Counted from the first letter of the stretch, positions 19,861 through 30,491 are shown. The stretch: DNA of 64,000 nucleotides from Ryuthela nishihirai (GCA_038380435.1 JAWZYU010000723.1:1-64000); one strand, 5' to 3'. The notes: generated by a model from the sequence alone, not told the origin. A program made the numbers and translations.

Positions 19861-20640
19861 GCGGGGGCGGCTTAGTCGGTAGCGCGCCAGGCTCGTAATC
19901 TGTAGTTCCCAGGTTCGAGTCCCAGCTGGGTCAGCGTTGAGATTTATCTCCGTAAAATTCCCCGCCCTGCCGACGGTCAGTAGGGGACACCGATGGGCTT
20001 GGAAAGGCCGCCGTCCGTCGGATGGGACGTTAAGCCGTGGCCCCGTTGCGGGAGAGCCATACCCAGTGCACGTTCAAGAACACGCTGGATGGTCTTGACG
20101 GGAGGCTACCATCTGTCTCCCAACAGCTGTTCCAGTGGGGCCCCTCCCCCAACCTTCTCTGAGCCTTCGGGGTCCGTGTGACCTGGCCATTTAGGGGCGG
20201 GGATGGCTCAGTCGGTAGCGCGCCAGGCTCGTAATCTGCAGTTCCCAGGTTCGAGTCCCAGCTGGGTCAGCGTTGAGATTTATCTCCGCAAAATTCCCCG
20301 CCCTGCCCACGGTCAGTAGGGGCCACCGATGGGCTTGGAAAGGCCGCCGTCCGTCGGATGGGACGTTAAGCCGTGGCCCCGTGTGCGGGAGAGCCATACC
20401 CTGTGCACGTTAAAGAACACGCTGGGTGGCCTTGACGGGAGGCTACCATCTGTCTCCCAACAGCTGTTCCAGTGGGTCCCCTCCCCCAACCTTCTCTGAG
20501 CCTTCGGGGTCCATGTGACCTGGCCATTTAGCCCATGGTGTGCAAAAAAGTGCCGCTCAGAGGTAAAACAACCCAACCCAACCCTGGCCATTTAACCCAT
20601 GGTGTGCAAAAAAGTGCCGTTCAGAGGTTAAACAACCCAA
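19861..20640 (+). mobile_element. SINE-T split by a second SINE-T, with 74 bp flanking repeats
   Basis: The outer copy is 19861-20193 plus 20595-20640. It is flanked by 74 bp direct repeats (19787-19860 and 20641-20714) that differ at about five positions, mostly transitions. If they are a target duplication, they are far longer than the 11-14 bp seen at other copies. The alternative is a local duplication. Confidence 0.8.
20194..20582 (+). mobile_element. SINE-T, full length, reference copy
   Basis: I use this copy to define the family. The A box TGGCTCAGTCGG is at 20204-20215, the loop CTCGTAA at 20228-20234 (CGT, threonine-like) and the B box GGTTCGAGTCC at 20249-20259. The body follows with GCGGATGGGACGTTAAGCC-like and GTGCACGTTAAAGAACACGC blocks, then GCCGCTCAGAGG and the AACCCAACCC tail. 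The target duplication CCTGGCCATTTA is at 20182-20193 and 20583-20594, inside an older SINE-T in the same orientation. The GGGACGTTAAG...GTGCACGTTAAAGA part resembles a conserved central domain of metazoan SINE superfamilies, as I recall it. Confidence 0.96.
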
Positions 20641-20714
20641 CCTGCGTGACGTCATAATTCTATCCAACGGCTTTCTGTTATAGGAGGTGTTGTTTAAACT
20701 CTCCCTGCGTGGGA

Positions 20715-21286
20715 ACAAGTACTATCCATGAACCACACAGAAGGAGAATTCCTCCAATTTCCGATAATTTCCATCGGTGATTAAGGTTCATGCCGAGTAA
20801 GGGCCAAATCCCTCGATCCTTACCTCCGACCCCTTCAGCAGCAGGTGAGGCAGAATGTGCGAGGCCTTCTCTCGTGAGAAACAGAACACCGTGCCATTTA
20901 ACACTGATTCTGTATGCAGAGGATAATTAATAGCATATCATACATCCCTAGCAGTTCCCTCCAACATGGGGGCCCTCTTTTGCAAGCTTCATTCGAAGCG
21001 AAAGAATGGGACACGATTTTCAGCTTTAAATTTTCGTTTAAAAAAAAAAGAGGTCGGTTTTTCTCGCAAGAACTGTAATCATTTGCTGCAACACGTGCGA
21101 CGATCTTATCTGTTGATCACGAGACCCCCTGCGGTAAACACGTGCATAGGCAGCGCGTTAACATTTTGAAATCGATTCTCAACTGATCGTTTCAATGGAA
21201 AGCTTTGAACTCTTTTTTTTAGAAGACATTTATTGTTTTCGAGTTCGAAAACAACAGCATCTGTCGAAGAACATCGGCTGAATTGA
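20715..21286. other. Unique sequence, no gene recognised
   Basis: The sequence is not obviously repetitive. Short open frames on both strands lack known motifs. Confidence 0.4.
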
Positions 21287-21449
21287 AATGTTTTACCTCT
21301 GAGCGACTTTTTTGCACACAATGGGCTAAATGGCCAGGTCACAAGGACCCCAAGGGTTCAGAGAAGATTGGGGCAAGAGGACCCACTAGACAGCTGTTAA
21401 GAGACAGATTGTAGCCTCTCAATTCATCCAGGGTCTTCAAAATCATATC
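21287..21449 (-). mobile_element. SINE-T, old fragment
   Basis: The tail-proximal half, with ACAATGGGCTAAATGG and AAGGGTTCAGAG, is diverged. It ends CATCCAGGGTCTTCAAAATCAT, a variant also seen near 33850, so it belongs to an older subfamily. A younger SINE-T inserted at its right end. Confidence 0.7.
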
Positions 21450-21760
21450 CCGCAAAATTCCCCGCCCTGCCCACGGTCAGTAGGAGACACCGATGGGCTT
21501 GGAAAGGCCGCCGTCCGGCGGATGGGACATTAAGCCATGGCCCCATGTATGGGAGAGCCATACCGTGTGCACGTTAAAGAACACGCTGAATGGCCTGAAT
21601 ATCTTGACGGGAGGCTACCATCTGTCTCCCAACAGCTGTTCCAGTGGGTCCCCTCCCCCAACCTTCTCTGAGCCTTCGGGGTCCATGTGACCTGACCGTT
21701 TAGCCCATGGTCTGCCAAAAAGTGCCGCTCAGAGGTAAAACAACCAACCAACCAACAACC
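21450..21760 (+). mobile_element. SINE-T, 5' truncated
   Basis: It starts inside the body (GCAAAATTCCCC... after the head). The target duplication AAAATCATATC is at 21439-21449 and 21761-21771, so the truncation happened at insertion. The tail is an (AACC)n variant. Confidence 0.9.
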
Positions 21761-21867
21761 AAAATCATATCATATCCATCTGATCATCTGGGCCCTCTCA
21801 AGTGTTTCAAAAGATTCCTTCCATTTTTTCTGAATGAGGAAATCGCATTGTGAAACATTGTTATACA

Positions 21868-22090
21868 AGGCACGGATCTAGAAAAGAAAATAAAGCAAAA
21901 AAATAAACTGCAGCACAGTATCGAGCCGGAAAAAGTAAGGGGACTGGGGAGGGGAGGCAAGAGACTGGATTTGCATATGATGTAATATTTTCCACCTCCG
22001 TTTTAGAGATCTTTAAAAATTTTCTTCTAAAATGCCTGAAATACGTACAAGTTTAATCAGTTTTTGCCATCATTATACCCTTACTAGCAT
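21868..22090. mobile_element. hAT-like element, left part
   Basis: It starts CAAGGCACGGATCTAGAAAA. It contains a block (TCCGTTTTAGAGATCTTT, AAAATGCCTGAAATACGT, TTACTAGCATTCTC) that recurs at 45870, 55810 and 59760. It then passes directly into a minisatellite whose unit begins with the last words of that block. Confidence 0.6.
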
Positions 22091-23046
22091 TCTCAGCGAG
22101 GGGGGGGGATCCCCATTATCCTTACTAGCATTCTCAGCGAGAGGGGGATCCCCCATTATCCTTACTAGCATTCTCAACGAGGGGTGATCCCCCATTATCC
22201 TTACTAGCATTCTCAGCGAGGGGGAATCCCCCATTATCCATACTAGCATTCTCGGCGAGGGGAGATCCCCCATTATATTTACTAGCATTCTCAGCAAGTG
22301 GATCCCCCATTATCCTTACTAGCATTCTCAGCGAGGGGGGGATCCCCATTATCCTTGCTAGCATTCTCAACGAGGGGGAATCCCCCATTATATTTACTAG
22401 CATTCTCAGCAAGTGGATCCCCCATTATCCTTACTAGCATTCTCAGCGAGGGGGGGATCCCCATTATCCTTGCTAGCATTCTCAACGAGGGGGAATCCCC
22501 CATTATATTTACTAGCATTCTCAGCAAGTGGATCCCCCATTATCCTTACTAGCATTCTCAGCGAGGGGGGGATCCCCATTATCCTTGCTAGCATTCTCAA
22601 CGAGGGGGAATCCCCCATTATATTTACTAGCATTCTCAGCAAGTGGATCCCCCATTATCCTTACTAGCATTCTCAGCGAGGGGGGATCCCCATTATCCTT
22701 GCTAGCATTCTCAACGAGGGGGAATCCCCCATTATATTTACTAGCATTCTCAGCAAGTGGATCCCCCATTATCCTTACTAGCATTCTCAGCGAGGGGGGG
22801 ATCCCCATTATCCTTGCTAGCATTCTCAACGAGGGGGAATCCCCCATTATATTTACTAGCATTCTCAGCAAGTGGATCCCCCATTATCCTTACTAGCATT
22901 CTCAGCGAGGGGGGGATCCCCATTATCCTTGCTAGCATTCTCAACGAGGGGGAATCCCCCATTATATTTACTAGCATTCTCAGCAAGTGGATCCCCCATT
23001 ATCCTTACTAGCATTCTCAGCGAGGGGGGGATCCCCCTCGCTGAGA
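22080..23046. repeat. Minisatellite, TTACTAGCATTCTCAGCGAG type, with higher order
   Basis: Units of 36-40 bp form a three-unit block, marked by CAGCAAGTGGATCCCCC, that repeats every 114-115 bp from about 22290. One copy (22680) lacks a G and another region is shortened. The end, near 23014-23047, is the perfect palindrome TTCTCAGCGAGGGG with its complement. Confidence 0.96.
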
Positions 23047-23059
23047 AGATGTAGAAATA

Positions 23060-23815
23060 GGAATAGATGAGATGTAGAAATAAGAAGTGTCGTTTCTATG
23101 AGAACAAATGTAAAGAGAAGAAGTGCTGTTTCTACATGGGCTAAATGCGAAGAGAAGAAGTGCTCTTTCTATAAGGAAATAAGAAGTGTCGTTTCTATGA
23201 GAACAAATGTAAAGAGAAGAAGTGCTGTTTCTACATGGGCTAAATGCGAAGAGAAGAAGTGCTCTTTCTATAAGGACTAATGTGAAGAGAAGAAGTGCTG
23301 TCTCTATAGGAACTGATGTAGAAATATGAAGTGCCGTTTCTATGAGGACAAATGTAAAGAGAAGAAGTGCTGTTTCTACATGGGCTAATGTGAAGAGAAG
23401 AAGTGCTCTTTCTACAAGGACTAATGTGAAGAGAAGAAGTGCTGTCTCTATAGGAACTAATGTAGAAATAAGAAGTGCCGTTTCTATGAGGACAAATGTA
23501 AAGAGAAGAAGTGCTGTTTCTACATGGGCTAATGTGAAGAGAAGAAGTGCTCTTTCTATAAGGACTAATGTGAAGAGAAGAAGTGCTGTCTCTATAGGAA
23601 CTAATGTAGAAATATGAAGTGCCGTTTCTATGAGGACAAATGTAAAGAGAAGAAGTGCTGTTTCTACATGGGCTAATGTGAAGAGAAGAAGTGCTCTTTC
23701 TAGAAGGACTAATGTGAAGAGAAGAAGTGCTGTCTCTATAGGAACTAATGTAGAAATAAGAAGTGCCGTTTCTATGAGGACAAATGTAAAGAGAAAAAGT
23801 GATGTTTTTTTTCTC
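23060..23815. repeat. Minisatellite of 36 bp units in blocks of four
   Basis: Each 36 bp unit has the form AATGTGAAGAGAAGAAGTGC plus TNTTTCTA. Four unit types follow in fixed order, about every 144-147 bp. Because 36 is a multiple of 3, several frames stay open, including 200 codons on the minus strand (23240-23842) with a 12-residue period such as SSYRDSTSSLHI. I treat this as a repeat rather than a gene, since nothing around it supports an exon. Confidence 0.93.
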
Positions 23816-24189
23816 CAGTGTAAGAGAAGAAGTGTCTTGCATATCGTTAGACAGGGAACGAATTCTGCTTTAGTTTACGCATCTACAATTATTATTGTGC
23901 AGTTCCAATGCTTTCACTTTGCTTTAGGATTATAGTATCGATATTTTAAACTTGCTAATAATTAACCAAAAAAGTCTTGAAACCATTTAATCTTAATTAA
24001 CTAATCTCTATAATTTTCCTAGTGAATATTTTGATTGGTTTTTCGCCCTTACTTATAACAACTGATTTAACAGAAAATCATTCAAATGAACAAATTATCC
24101 ATCTGGAAAAAGCGTCCCTTTATTTTCGAAATGCAAAGTACGATCTTCACTCTTCTAAAATAATAATGTTTAATGCTTAAATCTGTTTG
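23816..24189. other. AT-rich unique sequence
   Basis: No gene or known repeat seen. Confidence 0.45.
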
Positions 24190-24388
24190 CCCCTTACTGT
24201 TTGTTTCTCTGTTAGGTTAAATGCACGAGACGAATGTTAACGCCGTTCGAGGTCGCCACTTTGTCGATCTGAACATCTTTCTTGTGCATGTCCTTTGATT
24301 CAACTTCGATAAAGCGAAAGTGGCGACCTCAAACGCTGTTTCCATTCGTATCGTGCATTTTGTGAAACGGAGAAACAAACTCTAAGGG
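24190..24388. repeat. Inverted repeat of about 200 bp
   Basis: The outer arms CCCTTACTGTTTGTTTCTC and GAGAAACAAACTCTAAGGG, and inner arms around GAGGTCGCCACTTT and AAAGTGGCGACCTC, are complementary over about 70 bp each with mismatches. The loop is short. The shape is that of a MITE, but I see no diagnostic target site. Confidence 0.7.
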
Positions 24389-24626
24389 TTGTTGTTTTAC
24401 CCCTGAGCGACACTTTTTTGCACACCACGGGCTAAATGGCCAGGTCACAAGGACCCAGAAGGCTCAGAGAAGGTTTGGAGAGAAGACCCACTGGAACAGC
24501 TATTGGGAGACAGATGGTAGCCTCCCGTCAAGACCATTGAGCGTGTTCTTTAACGTGTACAGGGTATGGCTCTCCCGCACACGGTGCCACTGCTTAACGT
24601 CCCATCCGACGGACGGCGGCCTTTCC
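24389..24626 (-). mobile_element. SINE-T, 5' truncated
   Basis: The target duplication AAACTCTAAGGG is at 24377-24388 and 24627-24638. It stops inside the body at GGCGGCCTTTCC, so it lost its head during insertion. This is LINE-style 5' truncation. Confidence 0.93.
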
Positions 24627-24733
24627 AAACTCTAAGGGGCGAACGAATTTAAACATGAACAATTATTGTTTTAAAAGAATGCAGAAATGATAGACTCACT
24701 ATTTATCTCATATATATAGAGATGAAGCTAGGG

Positions 24734-25123
24734 TTGGGTTGGGTTGTTTTACCTCTGAGCGGCACTTTTTTGCACACCACGGGCTAAATGGCCAGGTCAC
24801 AAGGACCCCGAAGGCTCAAAGAAGGTTGGGGGAGGGGACCCACTGGAACAGCTGTTGGGAGACAGATGGTAGTCTCCCGTCAAGGCCATCCAGCATGTTC
24901 TTTAACGTACAAAGGGTATGGTTCTTCTGTACACAGGGACACAGCTTAATGTCCCATCTGATGGACGGCGGACTTTCCAAGCCCACCGGTGTCCCCTACT
25001 GACCGTGGGTAGGGCGGGGAGTTTTGCTGAGATAAATCTGAACGTTTACCCAGCTGGGACTCGAACCTGGGAATTACAGATTACGAGCCTGGCGCGCTAC
25101 CGACTGAGCCACCCCCGCCTCAC
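24734..25123 (-). mobile_element. SINE-T, full length
   Basis: The flanks GAAGCTAGGG (24724-24733) and GAATCTAGGG (25124-25133) form a 10 bp duplication with one mismatch. The body has several private changes (for example CCTTTGTACG). Confidence 0.9.
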
Positions 25124-25133
25124 GAATCTAGGG

Positions 25134-25799
25134 AGGTGGGGGAAAATGGAGCACTATCTATCCCAATACTACCCCCCCCCCCCTCCACCGCCATTCCCCG
25201 AAATTTTCTCCTACACCGGACCTGATGACAGACTGCAGAAAAGTTACTAAAACTGTCATCGTGCAAAATGTGCGAAGAAAGAAAAAATACTTTATGTGGA
25301 AAAAAAAAATGTGTTGGGTGGGAGGGGAGAGGAAGAGTGAGAGAATAAAGGAGAGATCCAAAGAACACCGGATACCCCTCCTCCACTTCCACGTCTCCGA
25401 TTGGACAGCGACGACATCGATAATAATTCACCGCCGCTTCCCGAATGCAATTAAGGCCTCGGTGCTGATTTATTTCTGAACTTAACTGACTCATTATAAA
25501 CGAGGTCGAGTCAAGAGACGATACATTAATTAAGCTCCGTTTGTTTGCTCACTTTGCACGATTTATTAATGGCGTCTTCCATTTTGACGCCGTCGAACAT
25601 CACCCTTCGCACGCCACGCCGCACACAAAACCCCCCTTTGTTCCACTGAGACTGGTCATGACGTCTATCCCCCTACTCTCCCCCCATACACGCCCTTTCA
25701 CCCCCCTCCTTCCCACCATCACCACACCGAAAACCGTGACGATACACGACGTGTGTGTGTGTATCTGCGCACGCGTGTGAATCGGAGAGCCTGCGCGAG
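25134..25799. other. Unique sequence with C-runs
   Basis: It holds a C-run near 25170 and, from about 25550, a CCCC-rich stretch with a GTGTGTGTGT run near 25750. Open frames on both strands give low-complexity proteins. Confidence 0.4.
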
Positions 25800-26300
25800 C
25801 TCCGACGCTTGTGACGCAGAAGAATCGCTAAGAGAGAGGCGTCCGCGGTTTTTCGGCTCCTAATACTTTCACAACTACGCAGGCGAAAGAGACGCCTTCG
25901 TATCGCGTCTTTCGCTTCGTAATGATTGCCCTCTTCGCGCCAATTTTCTCCCTCGCCTGGTTGCTAGGGCAACAGAGGTCGCCTTATCAACGATGCTCTA
26001 AGTAAACAACGTTGCGAGCATCGAAGCCGGAGAGCTACCTCACGCTTGAGCCCTCTAGCTTGTCGGCACCGGCTTAAGCCGTTGATAGATGGGCCCTTGC
26101 AGAGGCATGTTGCGGAGATCTCAGCGAACGCCTTTGCACCAGGACTAACGTGTAATTAGCCAGGACTCCGGCCAGCTTTGGATCAGCCATGATGGCCGCT
26201 AAGAACGATCGCCGCAAGCCACGCGCTGAGCGGCCGACCAATGGCGTGGAGAAAGGCGCTCGTCGCTTGGCAACGTCACGTGAAAGAGACATTGATCAAA
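25800..26300. promoter_or_regulatory. GC-rich promoter-like patch
   Basis: CpG is frequent here compared with the surrounding DNA. An E2F-like TTCGCGCC (25934-25941) overlaps a CCAAT (25940-25944). An X box GTTGCTAGGGCAAC (25960-25973) follows about 16 bp later. A second cluster has CCAAT (26238-26242), a second X-box-like GTCGCTTGGCAAC (26262-26274) and TCACGTGA (26276-26283). X boxes bind RFX proteins in animals, often at cilium genes. No matching first exon is recognised on either side, so promoter activity is inferred. Confidence 0.45.
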
Positions 26301-26792
26301 ACAGCATGCGTCTCCGCTGACAGCACACTCAATTATCCTCTGAGACTTTGTGGATATAAGGCCTTAACCACGTGACTGACCGATGCAGATGCAGAAACCA
26401 AAAAAAAAAACTCCTCGCATTCCTCGATTCGTGAGTTAGTTAGTGCTCGGGCGGATTCGCGAACGTGATGGTTGTTGGTTCCAGAGAGAACGATGGGAGG
26501 AATTAAAGGAGAGGGGGGAGGGAGAGACGATTGGGCAAGGGAGGATGTTCTAAGAGGGCAAAGCCTGGTTATGAATTTAGCACTTGGATTCGTCTTGCAT
26601 AAGTGGTTTCTGAAAAAGGCTACTTTGTTTTTTGTAAAAGATTAAAGCTTTTGACGCCTTTGGCATCATGTTGTCATTAAAGAACCAGGCGTACTCTTGG
26701 TAATCTAAGTGGATGGCGATCTTTTGCATCTGAGTTGCACGTTTTTACCAATAAAATTGATTAGGCAAGTTGCAATAATCTTTCGAGAAGAA
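26301..26792. other. Unique sequence, no gene recognised
   Basis: The GC content falls away from the promoter-like patch. There is an A-run at 26400 and a GA-rich stretch at 26500. If the patch is a promoter, a first exon could lie here. Confidence 0.35.
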
Positions 26793-27312
26793 TGTTGGGT
26801 TGTGTTATCTCTGAGCGACATTTTTTTGCACACCATGGGCTAAATGGCCAGGTCACAAGGACCTCGAAGGCTCAGAGAAGGTTGGGGGAGGGGACTCACT
26901 GGAACAGCTGTTGGGAGACAAATGGTAGCCTCCCGTCAAAGCCATCCAGCGTGTTCTTTAACGTTGGGTTGTTTTACCTCTGAGCGGCACTTTTTTTGCA
27001 CACCATGGGCTAAATGGCCAGGTCACATAGACCCCGAAGGCTCAGAGAAGGTTGGGGGAAGGGACCCACTGGAACAAGCTGTTAGGAGACAAATGGTAGC
27101 CTCCCGTCAAAGCCATCCAGCGTGTTCTTTAACGTGCATACGGCATGGCTCTCCCGCACTCGGGCCACGGCTTAACTTCCCATCCGATGGGCGTCGGCCT
27201 TTCTAAGCCCATCGGTGTCCGCAACTGACCGTGAACAGGACAGAGAAAAATCTTAATGCTGACCCAGCTGGGAACCGAACCTGGGAACTGCAGATTACGA
27301 GCCTGGCGCTAC
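26793..27312 (-). mobile_element. SINE-T dimer with its own junction
   Basis: A tail-side unit (26793-26963) stops at TTCTTTAACG and joins TTGGGTTGTTTTACC of a full unit (26964-27312). The junction keeps the tail, unlike the dimers at 16846 and 30492. The head ends early at GGCGCTACCACGGGGG. Confidence 0.85.
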
Positions 27313-27494
27313 CACGGGGGTAGAATAGTTATATCCAGGGTCATACTAATGGGGCTTAGGGGATCACGTACCCACCCCCTCCCCTCGCAAAAATGATGTT
27401 AAGGGTAACGGAGTAAAAAAAATAATTTTATAATTCCACGAAATTTTTGCCCAAAATTTTTAAAAATTTCTAAAAGAGAAGTGGAAAATGTTAT
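27313..27494. other. AT-rich sequence after a C-rich patch
   Basis: CCCACCCCCTCCCCTCGC lies near 27372. This may be the edge of a hAT-like element but the end is not clear. Confidence 0.3.
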
Positions 27495-27654
27495 AAAAAA
27501 AATAAATAAATACCCCCTCAAGCAGCTGCTTGCCACAGAGGTCTGACAGGAACCTGTCAGTTTATATGCCACAGTAGAAGGTCTGTGAGGATGGCAGGAC
27601 CTCAGCAGAAAGACAACACAGACATCCATGCCTTAACCTGGGGCTCGAACCCGG
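27495..27654 (-). mobile_element. SINE-S, 5' truncated
   Basis: The tail (AAATAAATAAATACCCCC) is at the left. It runs to the B box complement GGGGCTCGAACCCGG and then stops. Confidence 0.88.
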
Positions 27655-27915
27655 TTACTGGAATCTAAATCTAATCTGTAACCCTCCTCATTTTTTTCCA
27701 ACTCGATTGCGTCACTTGTTATAGCAGAATATTTATTACTTTTCACTAAAAATGATAGAAAAAAATGACCTTTCGTTTTGATAAGGACTCTGACGAGAAA
27801 AAAAAAAATCTGACAACATATTTAACTAAATCTTTCTCCCAAGTTCAAAAATATATCTCGCAAGTTATCAATAATGTTTATGCACGTCTTCAACTACAAA
27901 CATTTCCTCTGATTA

Positions 27916-28075
27916 CAGGCGCGTATCCAGAATTTTTTTTAGGGGAGTGCTGAACCCAAAATATTTTTGACGGGGGGGGGGAGTTAAACTTAAGTTGTTT
28001 AAGGGTGGTGCTGATCTAAGGTTTTGCAGGGGGGTGCTAAACCTAAGATTTTTTAGAGACCCTGAAAAAAATATT
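27916..28075. mobile_element. Possible hAT-like end
   Basis: CAGGCGCGTATCCAGAATTT followed by G-run segments with GGTGCT repeats (GGGGAGTGCTGAACC, GGTGGTGCTGATC, GGGGGTGCTAAACC) looks like the left part of a non-autonomous hAT-like element. No right end is found. Confidence 0.4.
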
Positions 28076-28315
28076 GGCGGGCTAAATGCAATAGCGTGCT
28101 CAAGATTTTTGTGCTCTTTGGAAGGCGAGGGCGATTTCTATGAATGCATTCGAAGCAGTTTATGAAGAAGAAGCTTTTTCTCTTATTTCAATCACAAAAG
28201 GTGCTTTGCTTTTTTTATAACAACGTTTTCTGTGCTTCTGACTGAGAAAAAAAGAATCACGAATTCATTGCCAAGTTTATTGCCTATTGATTAGTGTCCT
28301 ACTTCCTGTTTACTC
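28076..28315. other. AT-rich sequence, no gene seen
   Basis: No repeat or coding signal is recognised. Confidence 0.4.
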
Positions 28316-28888
28316 CTATCTCCGCAAAAATTTCCCGCCCTGCCCACGGTCAGTAGGGGACACCGATGGGCTTGGAAAGGCCGCCGTCCGTCGGATGGTA
28401 CGTTAAGCCGTGGTCCCTTGTGCGGGAGAGAGCCATACCCTGTGCACGTTAAAGAACACGCTGGATGGCCTTGACGGGAGGCTACCATCTGTCTCCCAAC
28501 AGCTGTTCCAGTGGGCCCCCTCCCCCAACCTTCTCTGAGCCTTCGGGGTCCATGTGACCTGGCCATTTAGCCCATGGTGTGCAAAAAAGAGCCGCTCAGA
28601 AGTAAAACAACCCAACCCACGGTCAGTAGGGGACACCGATGGGCTTGGAAAGGCCGCCGTCCGTCGGATGGGACGTTGAGCCGTGGCTCCGTGTGCGGGA
28701 GAGCCATACCCTGTGCACGTTAAAGAACACACTGGATGGCCTTGACGGGAGGCTACCATCTGTCTCCCAACAGCTGTCCAGTGGGTCCCCTCCTATAACC
28801 TTCTCAGAACCCTCGGGGTCCTTGTGACCTGGCCATTTAGCCCATGGTGTGCAAAAAAAGTCCTCTCAGTGGTAAAACAATCCAATCC
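28316..28888 (+). mobile_element. SINE-T dimer, tail-to-body junction
   Basis: The first unit lacks its head and starts at ATCTCCGCAAAA. It ends CAGAAGTAAAACAACCCAAC and runs straight into CCACGGTCAGTAGGGG of a second, 5' truncated unit at about 28613. The same junction, with the same GAAGTAAAAC variant, occurs at 55284. Confidence 0.9.
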
Positions 28889-29213
28889 GACTGCATTTTT
28901 TTCCAAACCCTTGAGTTTCGTCATTTTCCATTTTAGAGCTTTCAAAGGCTTAAGAGGGATTCTTTGGCCCCTTAAACACTCCCCTTCTAAGTACCAACCT
29001 CTCCCCGTTAATATACGCCTACCTCTGAATGGGAGTATTTGACCCTTCCAAATGTTTTAGGAATAATTTTCAACGAATAATGAATGTTTTAGGAATAATT
29101 TTTAATGAATAATGAATAATTTTTATTGAATAATTTTCAACGTAATAAATGTGTCAGTTTTTTTTTCCAGTTGTTTCAGAAACACATTTGCCTTGCACTG
29201 CATTAACTGAACA
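28889..29213. other. AT-rich sequence with a short duplication
   Basis: GAATGTTTTAGGAATAATTT is repeated (about 29049-29110). No gene seen. Confidence 0.5.
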
Positions 29214-29800
29214 TACGAAAACCAGGTCCTTGTGATACCCCAAGATTTTGTGACAAGTTCTTGTGATACCCCAAGATCTTGTGACAGGTCCTTGTAATAC
29301 CCCAAGATTTTATGACAGGTCCTTGTGATGCTCCAAGATCTTGTGACAAGTTCTTGTGATACTCCAAGATCTTGTGACAGGTCCTTGTAATACCCCAAGA
29401 GTTTGTGACAGGTCCTTGTGATGCTCCAAGATTTTGTGACAAGTTCTTGTCAAGATTTTGTGATCTCTCCCCAAGATTTTGTGACAAGTTCTTGTCAAGA
29501 TTTTGTGATCTCTCCCCAAGATCTTGTGACAGGTCCTTGTAATACCCCAAGATTTTGTGACAGGTTGTGATGCTCCAAGATTTTGTGACAAGTTCTTGTG
29601 ATACCCCAAGATCTTGTGACAGGTCCTTGTAATACCCCAAGAGTTTGTGACAGGTCCTTGTGATGCTCCAAGATTTTGTGACAAGTTCTTGTGATACCCC
29701 AAGATTTTGTGATAGGTCCTTGTGGTACCCCAAGATTTTGAGACAAGTTCTTGTGACACCCGCAAAACTTATGTGACAGGTCCTTGTGACAAGTCCTTCT
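29214..29800. repeat. Minisatellite, 31 bp units
   Basis: About 18 units contain CAAGATCTTGTGACA, GGTCCTTGT and AATACCCC or GATGCTCC. A 31 bp period with no stop in the minus direction gives long overlapping minus-strand frames (up to 176 codons) with a 31-residue period, for example CHKILGYYKDLSQDLG. Two shortened units near 29450-29515 read GTGATCTCTCCCC. Confidence 0.95.
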
Positions 29801-30186
29801 GATAGCCAAAATTTAGCCCAATAAGTGTAAAACTGTATCTTTCAGTGTAAAACAAGACAACCAAAATGTCTAGTGGAATCAGAAGCGTTCACTCTCTCGA
29901 CCACTACGATTTTCATCTTTAACCCCCCCCCCCCCCAACAGTTTCACAGCAAACAATAACCTTCAGCATTGTTCCTAATAAGAAACTCCACAATTGCTTC
30001 AAACAACACTCGCGATTACATTTTCCTTTCCCAATGATCCAACAGTTTTCCAATTTCCCGTTGCGTCGTTTGGCGGCGCCACGCCCTCAGGTGTCCGTCT
30101 TCCCAAAGTGAACTCTGACCCGACAGGAAGTAATATCACCTGGGCCGTCAGAAACGAGGCTCCTTCATCCTTACCAAGACGTCTTA
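29801..30186. other. Unique sequence with a promoter-like feel
   Basis: It holds a C-run at 29923 and, further on, GGCGGCGCCACGCCC and CAGGAAGT (an ETS-like core) near 30075-30135. Confidence 0.3.
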
Positions 30187-30402
30187 ATGGCGAAGGTGAC
30201 AAGATGGCTGTTACGGTGCGTGCTTCTCGCTTTTTGTCTACGACAAGCTGTTGCTTTTGGACCAATGACTGACTGGCAGTATGGTGGTGTTTGGATCCGT
30301 GTGCTCGGGGACCAGCCCACATCATCAGCAAGCTTGTTCCCTGCCACTCCTCGTGTCAGTCACTGTCAACTTGTTGGTTTTGATGGCAAGACTAGGGGAT
30401 GA
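30187..30402 (+). other. Short open frame with a signal-peptide-like start, uncertain
   Basis: From 30187 the frame reads MAKVTRWLLRCVLLAFCLRQ, then AVAFG. It has a basic start, a hydrophobic core and an A-x-A site, which suit a signal peptide. The remaining 47 residues match nothing I know. AAGATGGC nearby resembles an initiator-type YY1 site. With no splice or expression evidence this may be chance. Confidence 0.15.
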
Positions 30403-30491
30403 TCCATTTGTTTTTCAGGAGCATTTCACTCACTCACGAGGAGAGAAGACGAATCAGATTGTTTCTTGAGTAGAACCGATCCTGGAAGGGA

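Noticed and set aside
20194..20266. Functional tRNA-Thr gene in the SINE-T head
   Set aside because: A and B boxes and a CGT loop are present, but the acceptor ends do not pair and the element continues into a SINE body with a target duplication.
29203..29809. Minus-strand frames of up to 176 codons with a CHKILGYYKDLSQ repeat
   Set aside because: They are reads through a 31 bp minisatellite that give the same peptide words in several frames.
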